Shown here: positions 42,372 to 50,848 of the stretch, piece after piece | Numbering within the stretch: position 1 is the stretch's first letter | Layout: every line of letters starts with the position of its first letter | Assembly: GCA_030536255.1 (NCBI GenBank) | Contig: JAUNQI010000010.1 | Coordinates: 1-64,000 of the forward strand | Source of the DNA: Eubacteriales bacterium | GTDB lineage: Bacteria; Bacillota; Clostridia; Oscillospirales; Oscillospiraceae | Direction: 5' to 3' | Length of the DNA stretch: 64,000 nucleotides | Program-made: the position numbers and the translations under genes | Notes under the pieces: generated by a model | Told to the model about the DNA's origin: nothing | What the model saw: only the letters and a program-made list of their open reading frames with translations | The model's database searches: none

Positions 42372-43895
42372 TCAGTCCCAGCAATGAATGCCATGCTTTT
42401 CATTAAACGATTCATCGGGACAAACCGTACATTCTATGTATTCGGAAACGAGGCCATGCTTGTTCAGCGTCAGGGAAATACGATCTTTCATATAATATGT
42501 ATGCGGCCAGTTATCGGAATCCTCTCCGCCCTTTGTATCCAGGACATGGAGGTCAAATTCCGTCAGGCCCTCTTTTTCCGCCGCCTGAAACTGAGCAATC
42601 AGATCCTCTCCGATCTCAATACATCGGTCTCCGTCAACGAGGATATCATTTGAATCAAGGAAAGTAACATAGGACGTATTCGTAAGAGAAACCAGAAGGC
42701 AAAAAATGAAAGGAAGGAAAACGGAGATGCTGCTGAAATGCTCCGCCGCACAGGCCAGAGAAGATACCGCAGCAAGAAAGACAAAGAACAAAACCGCGAG
42801 AAGATTCGTGGAGATCCCGGCATACCGGGCGGAGGATGCCGCCGCCAGCAGGATCAGAAGCACGGAGACGACGATAAACGAAACCGCACATTCCAGGATC
42901 ATGGATACATACCGGCATGAATCATCCTCTTTTTTATTTCTGCGAAGGATCAGGCAAAGCACGGCAAGAAAAACAGCGGCAAACAGGAACAGCAGAAGGA
43001 TCTTATTGGCAGAGCGCAGACTGCCGAAAAATGCCGACAGTGCCTCCGGAAGCATCAGCCCGATATTTCCCACGGCGCTGTCTTCAATCACAGCAGCTTC
43101 CGCTCTGTCCCCGCAAAGCTCAAACACAGCAGAAACGATCCACAGCAGTTCGATCAGGAGCTCAACCGCGTTGTCTTTCAGGAAACGGACGGCCGGTATC
43201 TTCTCCCTGATACATTTCACAAGCCTGAGGACAAGAACGGATGCCAGATAGCCCGCGATAATAATGCTGGCATACAGGTTTGAGAAAACCGAAAAATACA
43301 CCAGAAGGATAAACAGCGATTTCCTCAGGTACTCTCCCTCTGAACTGAAATCCGGAATATTCTTTCTCATAAAGCGCATCACAAGGATACAGTTCATCAG
43401 GATCGGGATGTTGTAATAGAAATAACACGTTGCATCCTTCGACCAGAAAAGATAGGTATTTCCGGAAGGAGACGTCCTGAAAAACATAAAATGAAAAACG
43501 AGGAAGATCAGAGAAAGGAAATACTCTGCGATTGCCGGAATACGGAACCTGCTTCTTAAGAATAAAACCATTTCAAGCGCATACGCTGCAATGAAAAGAC
43601 TGTACGCAGCCGCCATGACAGCCGTAACCGCTTTCATGTACTGCCCTGTTACGGGAGTGATCACGAAAGCCGCAATGCTGCCGCAGAACGACATGAAAAC
43701 TTCCGGAAAGATCCTGGCAGGGTTAAAAAATTTGGTTGAAGGAAGGATCGCCCGGGAGAAGGAAATGTACGTCCAGTCATCAGCATCCAGGAGCGTGACC
43801 GGATGAATGACGCTGAAGAAGACAAACATAAACAAAAAGACCAATACGAAAAACAGTGCCTCATTCAGTTTTCTTTTTTTATTGTCAGACATCAT
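42372..43895 (-). CDS. Polytopic membrane protein, GT-C-glycosyltransferase-like (DUF6056-like)
   Basis: A 507-508-residue protein with about eleven hydrophobic segments. After the first helix comes an acidic extracellular loop, HPVTLLDADDWTYISF, in the place where GT-C enzymes (GT39/GT83, DUF6056) have their catalytic aspartates; the extracytoplasmic C terminus (about residue 440 on) is soluble. It may move a sugar from a lipid carrier to a surface acceptor. I start at ATG 43895 (MMSDNKK) with GGGGTG seven bases ahead; an extension to 43919 is less likely. Located 46 nt upstream of the symporter gene and next to LCP, suggesting wall-glycan work. Exact function unknown. Confidence 0.65.
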   Translation of the reverse strand: MMSDNKKRKLNEALFFVLVFLFMFVFFSVIHPVTLLDADDWTYISFSRAILPSTKFFNPARIFPEVFMSFCGSIAAFVITPVTGQYMKAVTAVMAAAYSLFIAAYALEMVLFLRSRFRIPAIAEYFLSLIFLVFHFMFFRTSPSGNTYLFWSKDATCYFYYNIPILMNCILVMRFMRKNIPDFSSEGEYLRKSLFILLVYFSVFSNLYASIIIAGYLASVLVLRLVKCIREKIPAVRFLKDNAVELLIELLWIVSAVFELCGDRAEAAVIEDSAVGNIGLMLPEALSAFFGSLRSANKILLLFLFAAVFLAVLCLILRRNKKEDDSCRYVSMILECAVSFIVVSVLLILLAAASSARYAGISTNLLAVLFFVFLAAVSSLACAAEHFSSISVFLPFIFCLLVSLTNTSYVTFLDSNDILVDGDRCIEIGEDLIAQFQAAEKEGLTEFDLHVLDTKGGEDSDNWPHTYYMKDRISLTLNKHGLVSEYIECTVCPDESFNEKHGIHCWD

Positions 43896-43993
43896 GAAGA
43901 CACCCCATAAAAAAATCAATCATATAAATGCAGTATACCATATCTGCCCGTTGAATACAATCCGGACAGACTACGGCCGATCAGCAGCAAAGC

Positions 43994-44887
43994 TCATTCT
44001 CCGCCATAGATAAACTCATGGATCCTCACCGATTCCGCCGCATAGTCACAGGTAATCGGGCTGGTTTTGACGGGAACCGTCATCTGATCTGCAACAGTAC
44101 CTGTAAATTTATCCACACACGCAAGCAGCGAACAGATTTGGATTGCAGAGAGATTTGTATCCACATAATTCAGAATTGCCTTGGCAGCATTTACGTTATG
44201 TTCAAGGGTCTGGGTCTTTGCCGTATCAATGACCGCCTGGATCAGGTTCCTCTGACGCTCCACTCTGTGCCAGTCGGAATCGATGCAGCGCAGACGGCAG
44301 TACATCAGGGCATCATAACCGTCCAGATGGTTGAGCCCCTCCACCATTTCATGCGCGGCAAGCGCACTGTTTTCAGGGCACAATTCGTTCCAGAGTCCGT
44401 TAAGCCCGGTTTCTTCCGGTTCAGTCAGAACGATATCGATCCCGCAGATCGCATCGATTGCGTCAATAAACCCCTGATAGTTTATTTCACAGTAGCCCGC
44501 AAGCTCGATATTAAAATACTGCGAAACGATCTCCTGCATCAGCTCCGCGCCGCCGTAATAATGCGCATTCGTTATCAGGTCTTTTCCGACTCCCGGAATA
44601 TCCACGTAGATTGCGCGTTCAATGGAAATCAGCTTGATTGCGCCGGTATCCTTGTTCAGAGAACAGATCATCGTGCAGTCAGCTCTTCCCTGATCCTTTA
44701 CGCCGTCCATCAGGGCATCTGTTCCGATCAGCAGAATATTTACAATCCCTTTTTTATCATCATCAGAATACGCTGCGTTATAGTCTATGTCCGCTGCGAA
44801 AGCCGGCATGCATAAGCCGGAGAGCATCAAGACACAAATAAGAAAGGAAAGCATTTTTCTGCAACAAGCAAATAAATTCATATCCAT
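43994..44887 (-). CDS. LytR-CpsA-Psr (LCP) family protein, wall-polymer ligase
   Basis: A 297-residue exported protein. A signal peptide ends near ACMPAFAA (residue 24-32). The LCP domain follows: NILLIGTDA and GRADCTMI (catalytic/pyrophosphate-binding residues), IKLISIERAIYVDIPG (a key arginine in R-x-I-Y-V), INYQGFIDAIDAICGIDIVL, and the RLRCIDSDWHRVERQRNLI stretch, whose arginines bind the diphosphate. LCP enzymes transfer teichoic-acid-like or glycan polymers from a polyprenyl carrier onto peptidoglycan. The usual long cytoplasmic tail is absent. It starts with AAAGGAAT upstream of the ATG. Confidence 0.9.
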   Translation of the reverse strand: MDMNLFACCRKMLSFLICVLMLSGLCMPAFAADIDYNAAYSDDDKKGIVNILLIGTDALMDGVKDQGRADCTMICSLNKDTGAIKLISIERAIYVDIPGVGKDLITNAHYYGGAELMQEIVSQYFNIELAGYCEINYQGFIDAIDAICGIDIVLTEPEETGLNGLWNELCPENSALAAHEMVEGLNHLDGYDALMYCRLRCIDSDWHRVERQRNLIQAVIDTAKTQTLEHNVNAAKAILNYVDTNLSAIQICSLLACVDKFTGTVADQMTVPVKTSPITCDYAAESVRIHEFIYGGE

Positions 44888-44987
44888 CGTGATTCATTCC
44901 TTTGAATTATCAGTTTTACCGCTGCTTCCCCTGTTTCCGGTTCCACAGCAGTTCCGGCAGGAACAGGCTCCCGCCCGATATCGAAAC

Positions 44988-45012
44988 AGCTCACAGCATT
45001 CGGCTGTGAGCT
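44988..45012 (-). terminator. Hairpin after khpA
   Basis: A perfect 10-bp stem (44988-44997 with 45003-45012, 5-nt loop) 12 nt past the khpA stop. The minus-strand tail GTTTCGATA is poor in T, so termination may be partial. Confidence 0.5.
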
Positions 45013-45024
45013 GTAATCATATAG

Positions 45025-45255
45025 TTAATCAACTATTTCAACAGAGACCTTTCTGCCCTTTCTCTGTGCGACAGCACGCATAAGGATACGGATCTGCTTT
45101 ACAATTCTGCCGGAACGGCCGATTACCTTACCGTAATCGCCCTGAGCAACCCGAACCTCAAAAACCGTTTCGCCGCCGGAGGTGCGCTCGGTCACAGAAA
45201 CCTCATCGGGATGTTCAACGAGGTTCTGTACAATGTAGGTCAGTAATTCTTTCAA
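45025..45255 (-). CDS. khpA: KH-domain RNA-binding protein KhpA (YlqC)
   Basis: A 76-residue protein made of one KH domain. GKVIGRSGRIVKQIRILMRA carries the GxxG loop (GRSG) that grips single-stranded RNA. KhpA works with KhpB in Gram-positive bacteria in cell-elongation and RNA control and typically sits after rpsP. The start codon is TTG (45255) with AGGAGC nine bases ahead. The gap from rpsP is 15 nt. The usual next genes rimM, trmD and rplS do not follow. Confidence 0.93.
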   Translation of the reverse strand: MKELLTYIVQNLVEHPDEVSVTERTSGGETVFEVRVAQGDYGKVIGRSGRIVKQIRILMRAVAQRKGRKVSVEIVD

Positions 45256-45270
45256 GGCGTAAAGCTCCTA

Positions 45271-45507
45271 TCAGCCTTCTACCTTTTTGAGGAGTCCGCG
45301 GACAGTGTCGCTCGGCTGAGCACCGTTGGAGATCCAGTACTGAACGCGATCCATATCTACTGTGAGCTTACCGGTTTCCTTTTCAGGATCATAAGTACCG
45401 ATTTCTTCAATAAAACGACCGTCACGAGGGCTGCGGGAATCCGCAACAACGATACGATAATAGGGAGCCTTCTTTGCGCCCATTCTGCGAAGTCTGATCT
45501 TAACCAT
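45271..45507 (-). CDS. rpsP: Ribosomal protein S16
   Basis: A 78-residue S16, full length. It begins [41 protein letters not shown] in family style (shown here in description only by its first signature [16 protein letters not shown]). It binds 16S rRNA and assists 30S assembly. TAAGGAGATT precedes the ATG. Located between ffh and khpA, the standard Bacillota order. Confidence 0.97.
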   Translation of the reverse strand: MVKIRLRRMGAKKAPYYRIVVADSRSPRDGRFIEEIGTYDPEKETGKLTVDMDRVQYWISNGAQPSDTVRGLLKKVEG

Positions 45508-45591
45508 TTTTAATCTCCTTAAAATATAAAAATAAACAATTTATACAAATGCCGCTCAAATAATACGATTTGCGGCAGATTTGCCTGATTT

Positions 45592-46965
45592 TCAGAAACC
45601 GAAGCCTCCGAAGCCACCGCCCATTCCGGGCATTCCTCCAAGACCGCCGAACTTTTTCTGAAGCTTCTTCATCTTTTTTCCGGAGAACTGCTTCATCATC
45701 TGGTTCATTGCGTCATACTGCTTCAGGATACGGTTGACATCAACAACTTCCTGCCCGCATCCGGCAGCAATCCGTTTTTTTCTGCTTGCATTGATAATTG
45801 ACGGATTTTCGCGCTCTTTCAGCGTCATCGACTGAATTACGGCTTTCTGACGATTCAGCGCTTTTTCATCGATCTGAGCACCCTTCAGGGCTTTTGCGTC
45901 CATCCTGGGGATCATTGCCATCAGGTCACCGAGATCACCCATATTCTTCAGCTGTTCCATCTGATCAAGGTAATCATTCAGCGTAAATCTGTTGGCTCTG
46001 AGCTTTTCGGCTGCTTCCAGTGCTTTCTTTTCGTCAAAGCTCTGCTCGGCCTTTTCTATCAGGGTAAGCATATCTCCCATGCCGAGGATTCGAGAAGCCA
46101 TACGATCCGGGTGGAAAGGCTCGATCATGTCAAGCTTCTCACCTGTTCCGATAAACTTTATGGGCTTTCCGGTAACGGAAGAAATAGAGAGCGCGGCTCC
46201 GCCTCTTGCGTCGCCGTCCAGCTTCGTAAGCATAACGCCGGTAATATTCAGGGCTTCGTCAAACGCCGAAGCCGCATTCACGGCGTCCTGACCCGTCATG
46301 GCGTCAATTACCAAAAGGATCTCTGCGGGATTAACTGCGGATTTGATATTCCGAAGCTCATTCATGAGCTCCTCATCCACGTGAAGACGACCGGCCGTAT
46401 CCAGAAAGACGATATCATTGCCATGCTTGGAGGCATGCTCTACCGCAGCCTTTGCGATATGAACAGGATCCCCCTGCCCCATCTGGAAAACAGGAATATC
46501 CAGCTGCGCACCGACGGTTTCCAGCTGCTTAATTGCCGCGGGACGGTATACATCACACGCAGCAAGGAGCGGGCGCTTTCCCTGCTTCTTGATATATCCG
46601 GCAAGCTTGGCCCCGTTCGTCGTTTTACCTGCGCCCTGAAGACCGACAAGCATTACCACGCTGGGAAGCTTCGAGCTGATATTGATCTTCTGATTTTCGG
46701 AACCGAGAAGCCTGCACAGCTCCTCATTGACGATCTTTATGACCTGCTGGGCAGGAGAAAGAGCTTCAAGGACATCGGCGCCGGTAGCACGCTCCGTTAC
46801 GCGGGAGGTGAATTCCTTTACGACTTTATAGCTTACATCGGCTTCCAGAAGAGCCATGCGAACTTCCCGCATGCCTTCTTTGATATCCGCAGGGGTAAGC
46901 CTTCCCTTGCCGCGGAGCACTTTAAATACATTGTTCAGTTTGTCGGAAAGATTCTCAAACGCCAT
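45592..46965 (-). CDS. ffh: Signal recognition particle protein Ffh
   Basis: A 457-residue SRP54 GTPase that, with 4.5S/6S RNA, brings ribosomes making membrane proteins to FtsY. The N domain is followed by the G domain with GLQGAGKTTNGAKLAGY, the DVYRPAA segment, DTAGRLHVDE and TKLDGDARGG, and then the methionine-rich M domain (KQYDAMNQMMKQFSGKKM near the end) with a Gly/Met/Phe-rich tail. The true start is ATG 46965 (MAFENLSDKL), inside the last codons of ylxM, with GGA-rich sequence ahead; a longer N terminus is not conserved in the family. First in line with rpsP and khpA. Confidence 0.97.
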   Translation of the reverse strand: MAFENLSDKLNNVFKVLRGKGRLTPADIKEGMREVRMALLEADVSYKVVKEFTSRVTERATGADVLEALSPAQQVIKIVNEELCRLLGSENQKINISSKLPSVVMLVGLQGAGKTTNGAKLAGYIKKQGKRPLLAACDVYRPAAIKQLETVGAQLDIPVFQMGQGDPVHIAKAAVEHASKHGNDIVFLDTAGRLHVDEELMNELRNIKSAVNPAEILLVIDAMTGQDAVNAASAFDEALNITGVMLTKLDGDARGGAALSISSVTGKPIKFIGTGEKLDMIEPFHPDRMASRILGMGDMLTLIEKAEQSFDEKKALEAAEKLRANRFTLNDYLDQMEQLKNMGDLGDLMAMIPRMDAKALKGAQIDEKALNRQKAVIQSMTLKERENPSIINASRKKRIAAGCGQEVVDVNRILKQYDAMNQMMKQFSGKKMKKLQKKFGGLGGMPGMGGGFGGFGF

Positions 46966-47212
46966 ATTTTTCCAGCTCCGCTTCAAGTTCTTTTATTCTG
47001 GCAACAACACCGGTCTTCTCTTCAAATTCAACCAGCCTTGATTCCGCATGCCTGATCGCATCCCAGGCTCCCTGACGTGAAATTCCCTTCAGCTCGGCTA
47101 TTTCCGACAAGGACAGATCATCATTATAGTACAGGTCATAGCAATCGCGCTGTCTGTCCGAAAGAAGAGGACCGAAATAATCAAAGAGGAGACTCTTATC
47201 GGATCTGGTCAT
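46955..47212 (-). CDS. ylxM: YlxM-type helix-turn-helix protein, SRP-associated
   Basis: An 85-residue UPF0122/YlxM protein. The sigma-4-like helix-turn-helix (SLSEIAELKGISRQGAWDAI) is followed by a basic/acidic helix ending in LEAELEKYGV. Relatives stimulate GTPase cycling of SRP components. I place the start at ATG 47212 with GGGAGGGGAAC upstream; an 18-nt longer frame is not supported. It overlaps ffh by 11 nt, so both are co-translated. Confidence 0.93.
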   Translation of the reverse strand: MTRSDKSLLFDYFGPLLSDRQRDCYDLYYNDDLSLSEIAELKGISRQGAWDAIRHAESRLVEFEEKTGVVARIKELEAELEKYGV

Positions 47213-47247
47213 AAGTTCCCCTCCCGTCAAGCTTTTTTACTTGGCAG

Positions 47248-47276
47248 AGTATATCATCCTGCAATCCGTCTGTCAA
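47248..47276 (-). promoter_or_regulatory. Sigma-A promoter of ylxM-ffh-rpsP-khpA
   Basis: On the minus strand TTGACA (47276-47271), a 17-nt spacer and TATACT (47253-47248). Near consensus, with the start about 35 nt ahead of ylxM. Confidence 0.85.
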
Positions 47277-47330
47277 GTATTTTTTATTGACACCCACGCA
47301 GATGATTATTTCTTTTCATTTTTTACTATT

Positions 47331-47341
47331 TATGATATAAT
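47331..47341 (+). promoter_or_regulatory. Extended -10 promoter for the M16/lgt/glycosyl operon
   Basis: TATGATATAAT, that is TG, one base, TATAAT (47336-47341), 30 nt before the ATG at 47373; only a weak TTTTCA stands where a -35 box would be. Divergent from the ylxM promoter. Confidence 0.55.
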
Positions 47342-47372
47342 GTAGAAAAATTATAAGCAGAAGGGTGATCGT

Positions 47373-48680
47373 ATGGGAATAAAACGTGAAGAAATCATGC
47401 CCGGCGTCTGGCTGAATTATATTCATTCGGATAAATTCAAAACTGCCCAGATCAGTTTTTCTTTTCTCACTCAGCTTGAGCGAGAAACTGCCTCAATGAA
47501 TGCGCTCATTCCTGCCGTCCTTACCAGAGGTTCGGTCTTATATCCTGATATAGAAAAGCTAAGCAACCGGACAGATGAGCTTTACGGCGTCGATCTCTGT
47601 CCTCTCGTCCGGCTGTCCGGAGAAATCCAGTGTACCGGTTTGGTCGCCTCCTTCCCGGAAGCGAAATATCTTCCTGTTACCGACGGCTACACAAAGGAAA
47701 TCATCGATCTCGTCGGTGAAGTACTTCTCCATCCCCTTACTCACGGCGGTCTGCTGATCAAGGAATACGTTGACAGCGAACGCCAGAAGCTCGCCGACAA
47801 TATCCGCTCTGTCATCAACGAAAAAAACAGCTATGCTGTTCAAAGATGCATCGAAGAAATGTGCTCCTATGAAAGCTTTGCTGTCGGCAGATTCGGAAGC
47901 GCAGAGGACTGCGAGAATATTAATTATAAAAAACTGACAAAGCAGTACCATAGTCTTCTCATGTCCGCTCCGATGGAGATCATCTACTGCGGCAGTGAAG
48001 CTTTTGAGAATATATCCGCGTTCATTCTCGAAGCGTTTGTTACCTTGCCGAGAGGTGAGATCAACTATGACATCGGAACCGACATCCGGATGAATTCTGT
48101 GGAAGAATCCGCCAGATACTGCGAGGAGAAGCTTGACGTTACCCAGGGAAAGCTTGTGCTCGGCTTCCGTCTGGGAGAATGGATGAATGCTCCCGATCCT
48201 GCCGTGCTCAGCGTATTCAACTGCATTTTCGGAAGCGGAGTCACCTCGAAACTGTTCCGGAATGTGCGGGAAAAGCTGCAGCTCTGCTATTACGCCTCCT
48301 CTATTCCAAAAATCGCAAAGGGCATTCTGCTTGTCACCTCTGGAATCGATTTCGATAAATTTGAAACAGCGAAGGATGAGATCCTGTTTCAGCTTGATGA
48401 AGTCCGTCAGGGTAATTTCACGGATGAAGAGCTCGGCTGGGCCAAAACAGCTGTAAAATCCGATCTGAAGTCCATTCCGGACAGTCCGGGCAATCTGGAA
48501 GCCTATTATTTTTCCAGGATCCTTACCGGGACTCTTTTCTCCACTGAGGAATACTTAGTGGCCGTTGAAGAAGTATCCAGAGAAGAAGTGATCCAATTAG
48601 CGGAAAGCATCGTGCCGGACATGGTGTATTTCCTTCGCAATGATCCTGACGAAACTGCTGAGGACGGTGAAGATCAATGA
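47373..48680 (+). CDS. ymfF: M16 peptidase-like subunit lacking the zinc motif (YmfF type)
   Basis: A 435-residue protein with the insulinase/mitochondrial-peptidase fold. The zinc signature HxxEH is absent at the place it should be (the first about 80 residues), so it is the non-catalytic partner, as YmfF is to YmfH. SVFNCIFGSGVTSKLFRNVREKLQLCYY is the conserved substrate-arginine stretch of the C-terminal half (R-E-K-L-x-L-C-Y). AGAAGGGTGATCG precedes the ATG. ATGA overlap with the next gene. Partners of this sort digest short peptides in the cytoplasm or help process small secreted peptides. Confidence 0.88.
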   Translation: MGIKREEIMPGVWLNYIHSDKFKTAQISFSFLTQLERETASMNALIPAVLTRGSVLYPDIEKLSNRTDELYGVDLCPLVRLSGEIQCTGLVASFPEAKYLPVTDGYTKEIIDLVGEVLLHPLTHGGLLIKEYVDSERQKLADNIRSVINEKNSYAVQRCIEEMCSYESFAVGRFGSAEDCENINYKKLTKQYHSLLMSAPMEIIYCGSEAFENISAFILEAFVTLPRGEINYDIGTDIRMNSVEESARYCEEKLDVTQGKLVLGFRLGEWMNAPDPAVLSVFNCIFGSGVTSKLFRNVREKLQLCYYASSIPKIAKGILLVTSGIDFDKFETAKDEILFQLDEVRQGNFTDEELGWAKTAVKSDLKSIPDSPGNLEAYYFSRILTGTLFSTEEYLVAVEEVSREEVIQLAESIVPDMVYFLRNDPDETAEDGEDQ

Positions 48681-49966
48681 ATATGATAAAATCGGATTAT
48701 CCCGGCATCGGTGAAACGATCTATTCCGGCGAGCTTCCCAACGGACTCAGAATATCCGTCATCCCCAAGCCCGGCTTCAGCTCTTATTATGCCGTCTTCG
48801 GCACGAATTACGGCGGAGCAATGCGGAAATTTGAAGTTGACGGCATTGTTACGGACACGCCTGCCGGTGTTGCCCATTTTCTGGAGCATAAAATGTTTGA
48901 TATGCCTTCCGGGGAGAACGCACTTTCTGTATTCTCTGAAAACGGGGCAAGTCCAAACGCATTTACCTCTTCCTCGTACACCTGCTATTATTTCAAGTGT
49001 ACCGACGGATTCGAAGCGAATCTCCGGCTTCTCCTTCAGTTCGTATCCACCCCATACTTTACTCCCGAAACGGTAGCGAAGGAGCAGGGGATCATCGGGC
49101 AGGAGATCCTGATGGGAGAAGATTCACCCGGCAGCGAAATTTATTATAATCTTTTATCCCTTTTGTATAAAAACCATCCCATCCGCGATAAGATCGCCGG
49201 CACCATTGAAAGCATCGCGCAGATCTCGGATAAGACGCTGTATGACTGCCACAAGATCTTCTATGCCCCCAGCAACATGGTTCTGTGTATAGAAGGTGAT
49301 GTTGATCCCGAAGCAGTATTCAATATTGCTTTGGAAGAGCTTTCAAAAGAAAAGAGAAGCATTCCTCATGCCGACTTCGGCGAGCCAGAGGATGACCTTC
49401 CGTCTTCCCCAAGAAAAGAAGTTCAGATGCCCGTCAGCGAACCTATGTTTCTCGTCGGATGCAAGAACATCATGATGTCAGATAAAAAAGGTCCCGATGA
49501 TCTTCGGGAACGAATGATCAGCAGCATTGCTCTCCGTCTTCTCGCCGGTCAATCTTCTCCTTTTTTCTCCAGACTCTATTCAAAAGGGATCATTACGAAC
49601 AGTATCGATGCGGAATGTGATTACGCTGCGGGAACGTCAACCGTAATGATCGGTGCCGAAGGCCCCGACCCGGATCTGTTTCTGCAGGAGCTGAACGCTG
49701 AGATCTCCGGTATCGCCAGTACAGGATTTGACAAAGGATTTTTTGAGCGCACATTAAAATCTGCAATCGGCGGGCATCTCAAAGGATTCGAGGATTTTGA
49801 CGAGACCTGTGTAAATCTGTGTCTTGGCCTTCTTGACGGATTTAACTGTCTGGATGCGTACGACCTTCTAAAGACTCTCACGAAAGAAGAATGTGAGCGC
49901 TGGATCACAGCAAACCTGTCGCCGGAGCGTCTGGCTATGTCGGTTGTTTCTCCGCTTCGTCAGTAA
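48677..49966 (+). CDS. ymfH: M16 zinc peptidase, catalytic (YmfH type)
   Basis: A 429-residue zinc peptidase. The inverted zinc motif HFLEHKMF (H-x-x-E-H, about residue 71-78) is intact, and the distal glutamate lies in the ETVAKEQGIIGQEILMGED stretch about 75 residues on. The C-terminal half carries ALRLLAGQSSPFFSRLYSKGI. It pairs with the inactive subunit encoded just before it (4-nt overlap). In Bacillus the homologous pair sits near pgsA; here it is followed 2 nt later by lgt. Confidence 0.92.
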   Translation: MNMIKSDYPGIGETIYSGELPNGLRISVIPKPGFSSYYAVFGTNYGGAMRKFEVDGIVTDTPAGVAHFLEHKMFDMPSGENALSVFSENGASPNAFTSSSYTCYYFKCTDGFEANLRLLLQFVSTPYFTPETVAKEQGIIGQEILMGEDSPGSEIYYNLLSLLYKNHPIRDKIAGTIESIAQISDKTLYDCHKIFYAPSNMVLCIEGDVDPEAVFNIALEELSKEKRSIPHADFGEPEDDLPSSPRKEVQMPVSEPMFLVGCKNIMMSDKKGPDDLRERMISSIALRLLAGQSSPFFSRLYSKGIITNSIDAECDYAAGTSTVMIGAEGPDPDLFLQELNAEISGIASTGFDKGFFERTLKSAIGGHLKGFEDFDETCVNLCLGLLDGFNCLDAYDLLKTLTKEECERWITANLSPERLAMSVVSPLRQ

Positions 49967-49968
49967 TT

Positions 49969-50847
49969 ATGGAATTTGATTCGGTCAGTACAATTCAGCG
50001 CGGCAGCATCATTACTTTTCCCTCTTTCGGTCTGTCTCTTGATCCGCCCGCTTCCTTTCAGCTTTTCGGCAAAACCATCTATCTTTACGGCGTCATAATC
50101 GCCGCTGCCTTTATCATCGGGATACTATATTGCGGCAGGAAAGCCGAAAGAAACGGAATAAAGGAAGACGACATCTATGACCTGCTCCTGTGGCTCCTCC
50201 CCTTCTCCATTATCGGCGCCCGCCTGTACTTTGTCCTGTTCAATCTGGATTACTACCTTGAAAATCCTTCGGAAATAGCGGCAGTATGGGAAGGCGGACT
50301 GGCTATTTACGGCGGAGTCATCGCCGGAGCACTGGTCATTCTGATCTTTACACGGAAGAAAAAGATCTCCACGCTGTCTTTTCTGGATCTATTTCTCACG
50401 GCCTGCATCTTGGGTCAGGCAATCGGGCGCTGGGGAAATTTCACCAACCGGGAAGCGTTTGGCTGTCAGACGGACGGTTTTTTCAGAATGGGGCTGACGG
50501 ATCTGTCCGGCACGACGATCTATGTTCACCCGACCTTTTTGTATGAAAGTCTGTGGGACTTTGCAGGCTTTCTGATCATGAACCATTATATCAGCAAGGC
50601 GAAAAAATACCGGGGGCAGTGCTTTTATATTTACTGTTTATGGTATGGAACCGGAAGAGCCGTTATTGAGGGCCTGCGCACAGACAGCCTGTTTATCCCC
50701 GGAACTTCTGTTCGCGTATCCCAGCTTCTGTCGGTAATTCTGGCTGTCTTCGGGCTCGTTATGCTGATTAAAAATCGCGGCAGAGCGGATCAAAGCATTT
50801 CTTCTGCCGATCCCATTCCCGATTCCACGGAATCAGGTATTATCTGA
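49969..50847 (+). CDS. lgt: Prolipoprotein diacylglyceryl transferase
   Basis: A 292-residue membrane enzyme with about seven helices, which adds diacylglycerol to the lipobox cysteine of prolipoproteins. The signature IGRWGNFTNREAFG (about residue 145-158) is the catalytic-loop region of Lgt, and EGGLAIYGG provides the upstream conserved glycines. The N-terminal about 25 residues carry no membrane segment. No clear ribosome site precedes the ATG; coupling to ymfH (2-nt gap) explains this. It would lipidate the lipoproteins at 24714 and 53959. Confidence 0.93.
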   Translation: MEFDSVSTIQRGSIITFPSFGLSLDPPASFQLFGKTIYLYGVIIAAAFIIGILYCGRKAERNGIKEDDIYDLLLWLLPFSIIGARLYFVLFNLDYYLENPSEIAAVWEGGLAIYGGVIAGALVILIFTRKKKISTLSFLDLFLTACILGQAIGRWGNFTNREAFGCQTDGFFRMGLTDLSGTTIYVHPTFLYESLWDFAGFLIMNHYISKAKKYRGQCFYIYCLWYGTGRAVIEGLRTDSLFIPGTSVRVSQLLSVILAVFGLVMLIKNRGRADQSISSADPIPDSTESGII

Positions 50848-50848
50848 A

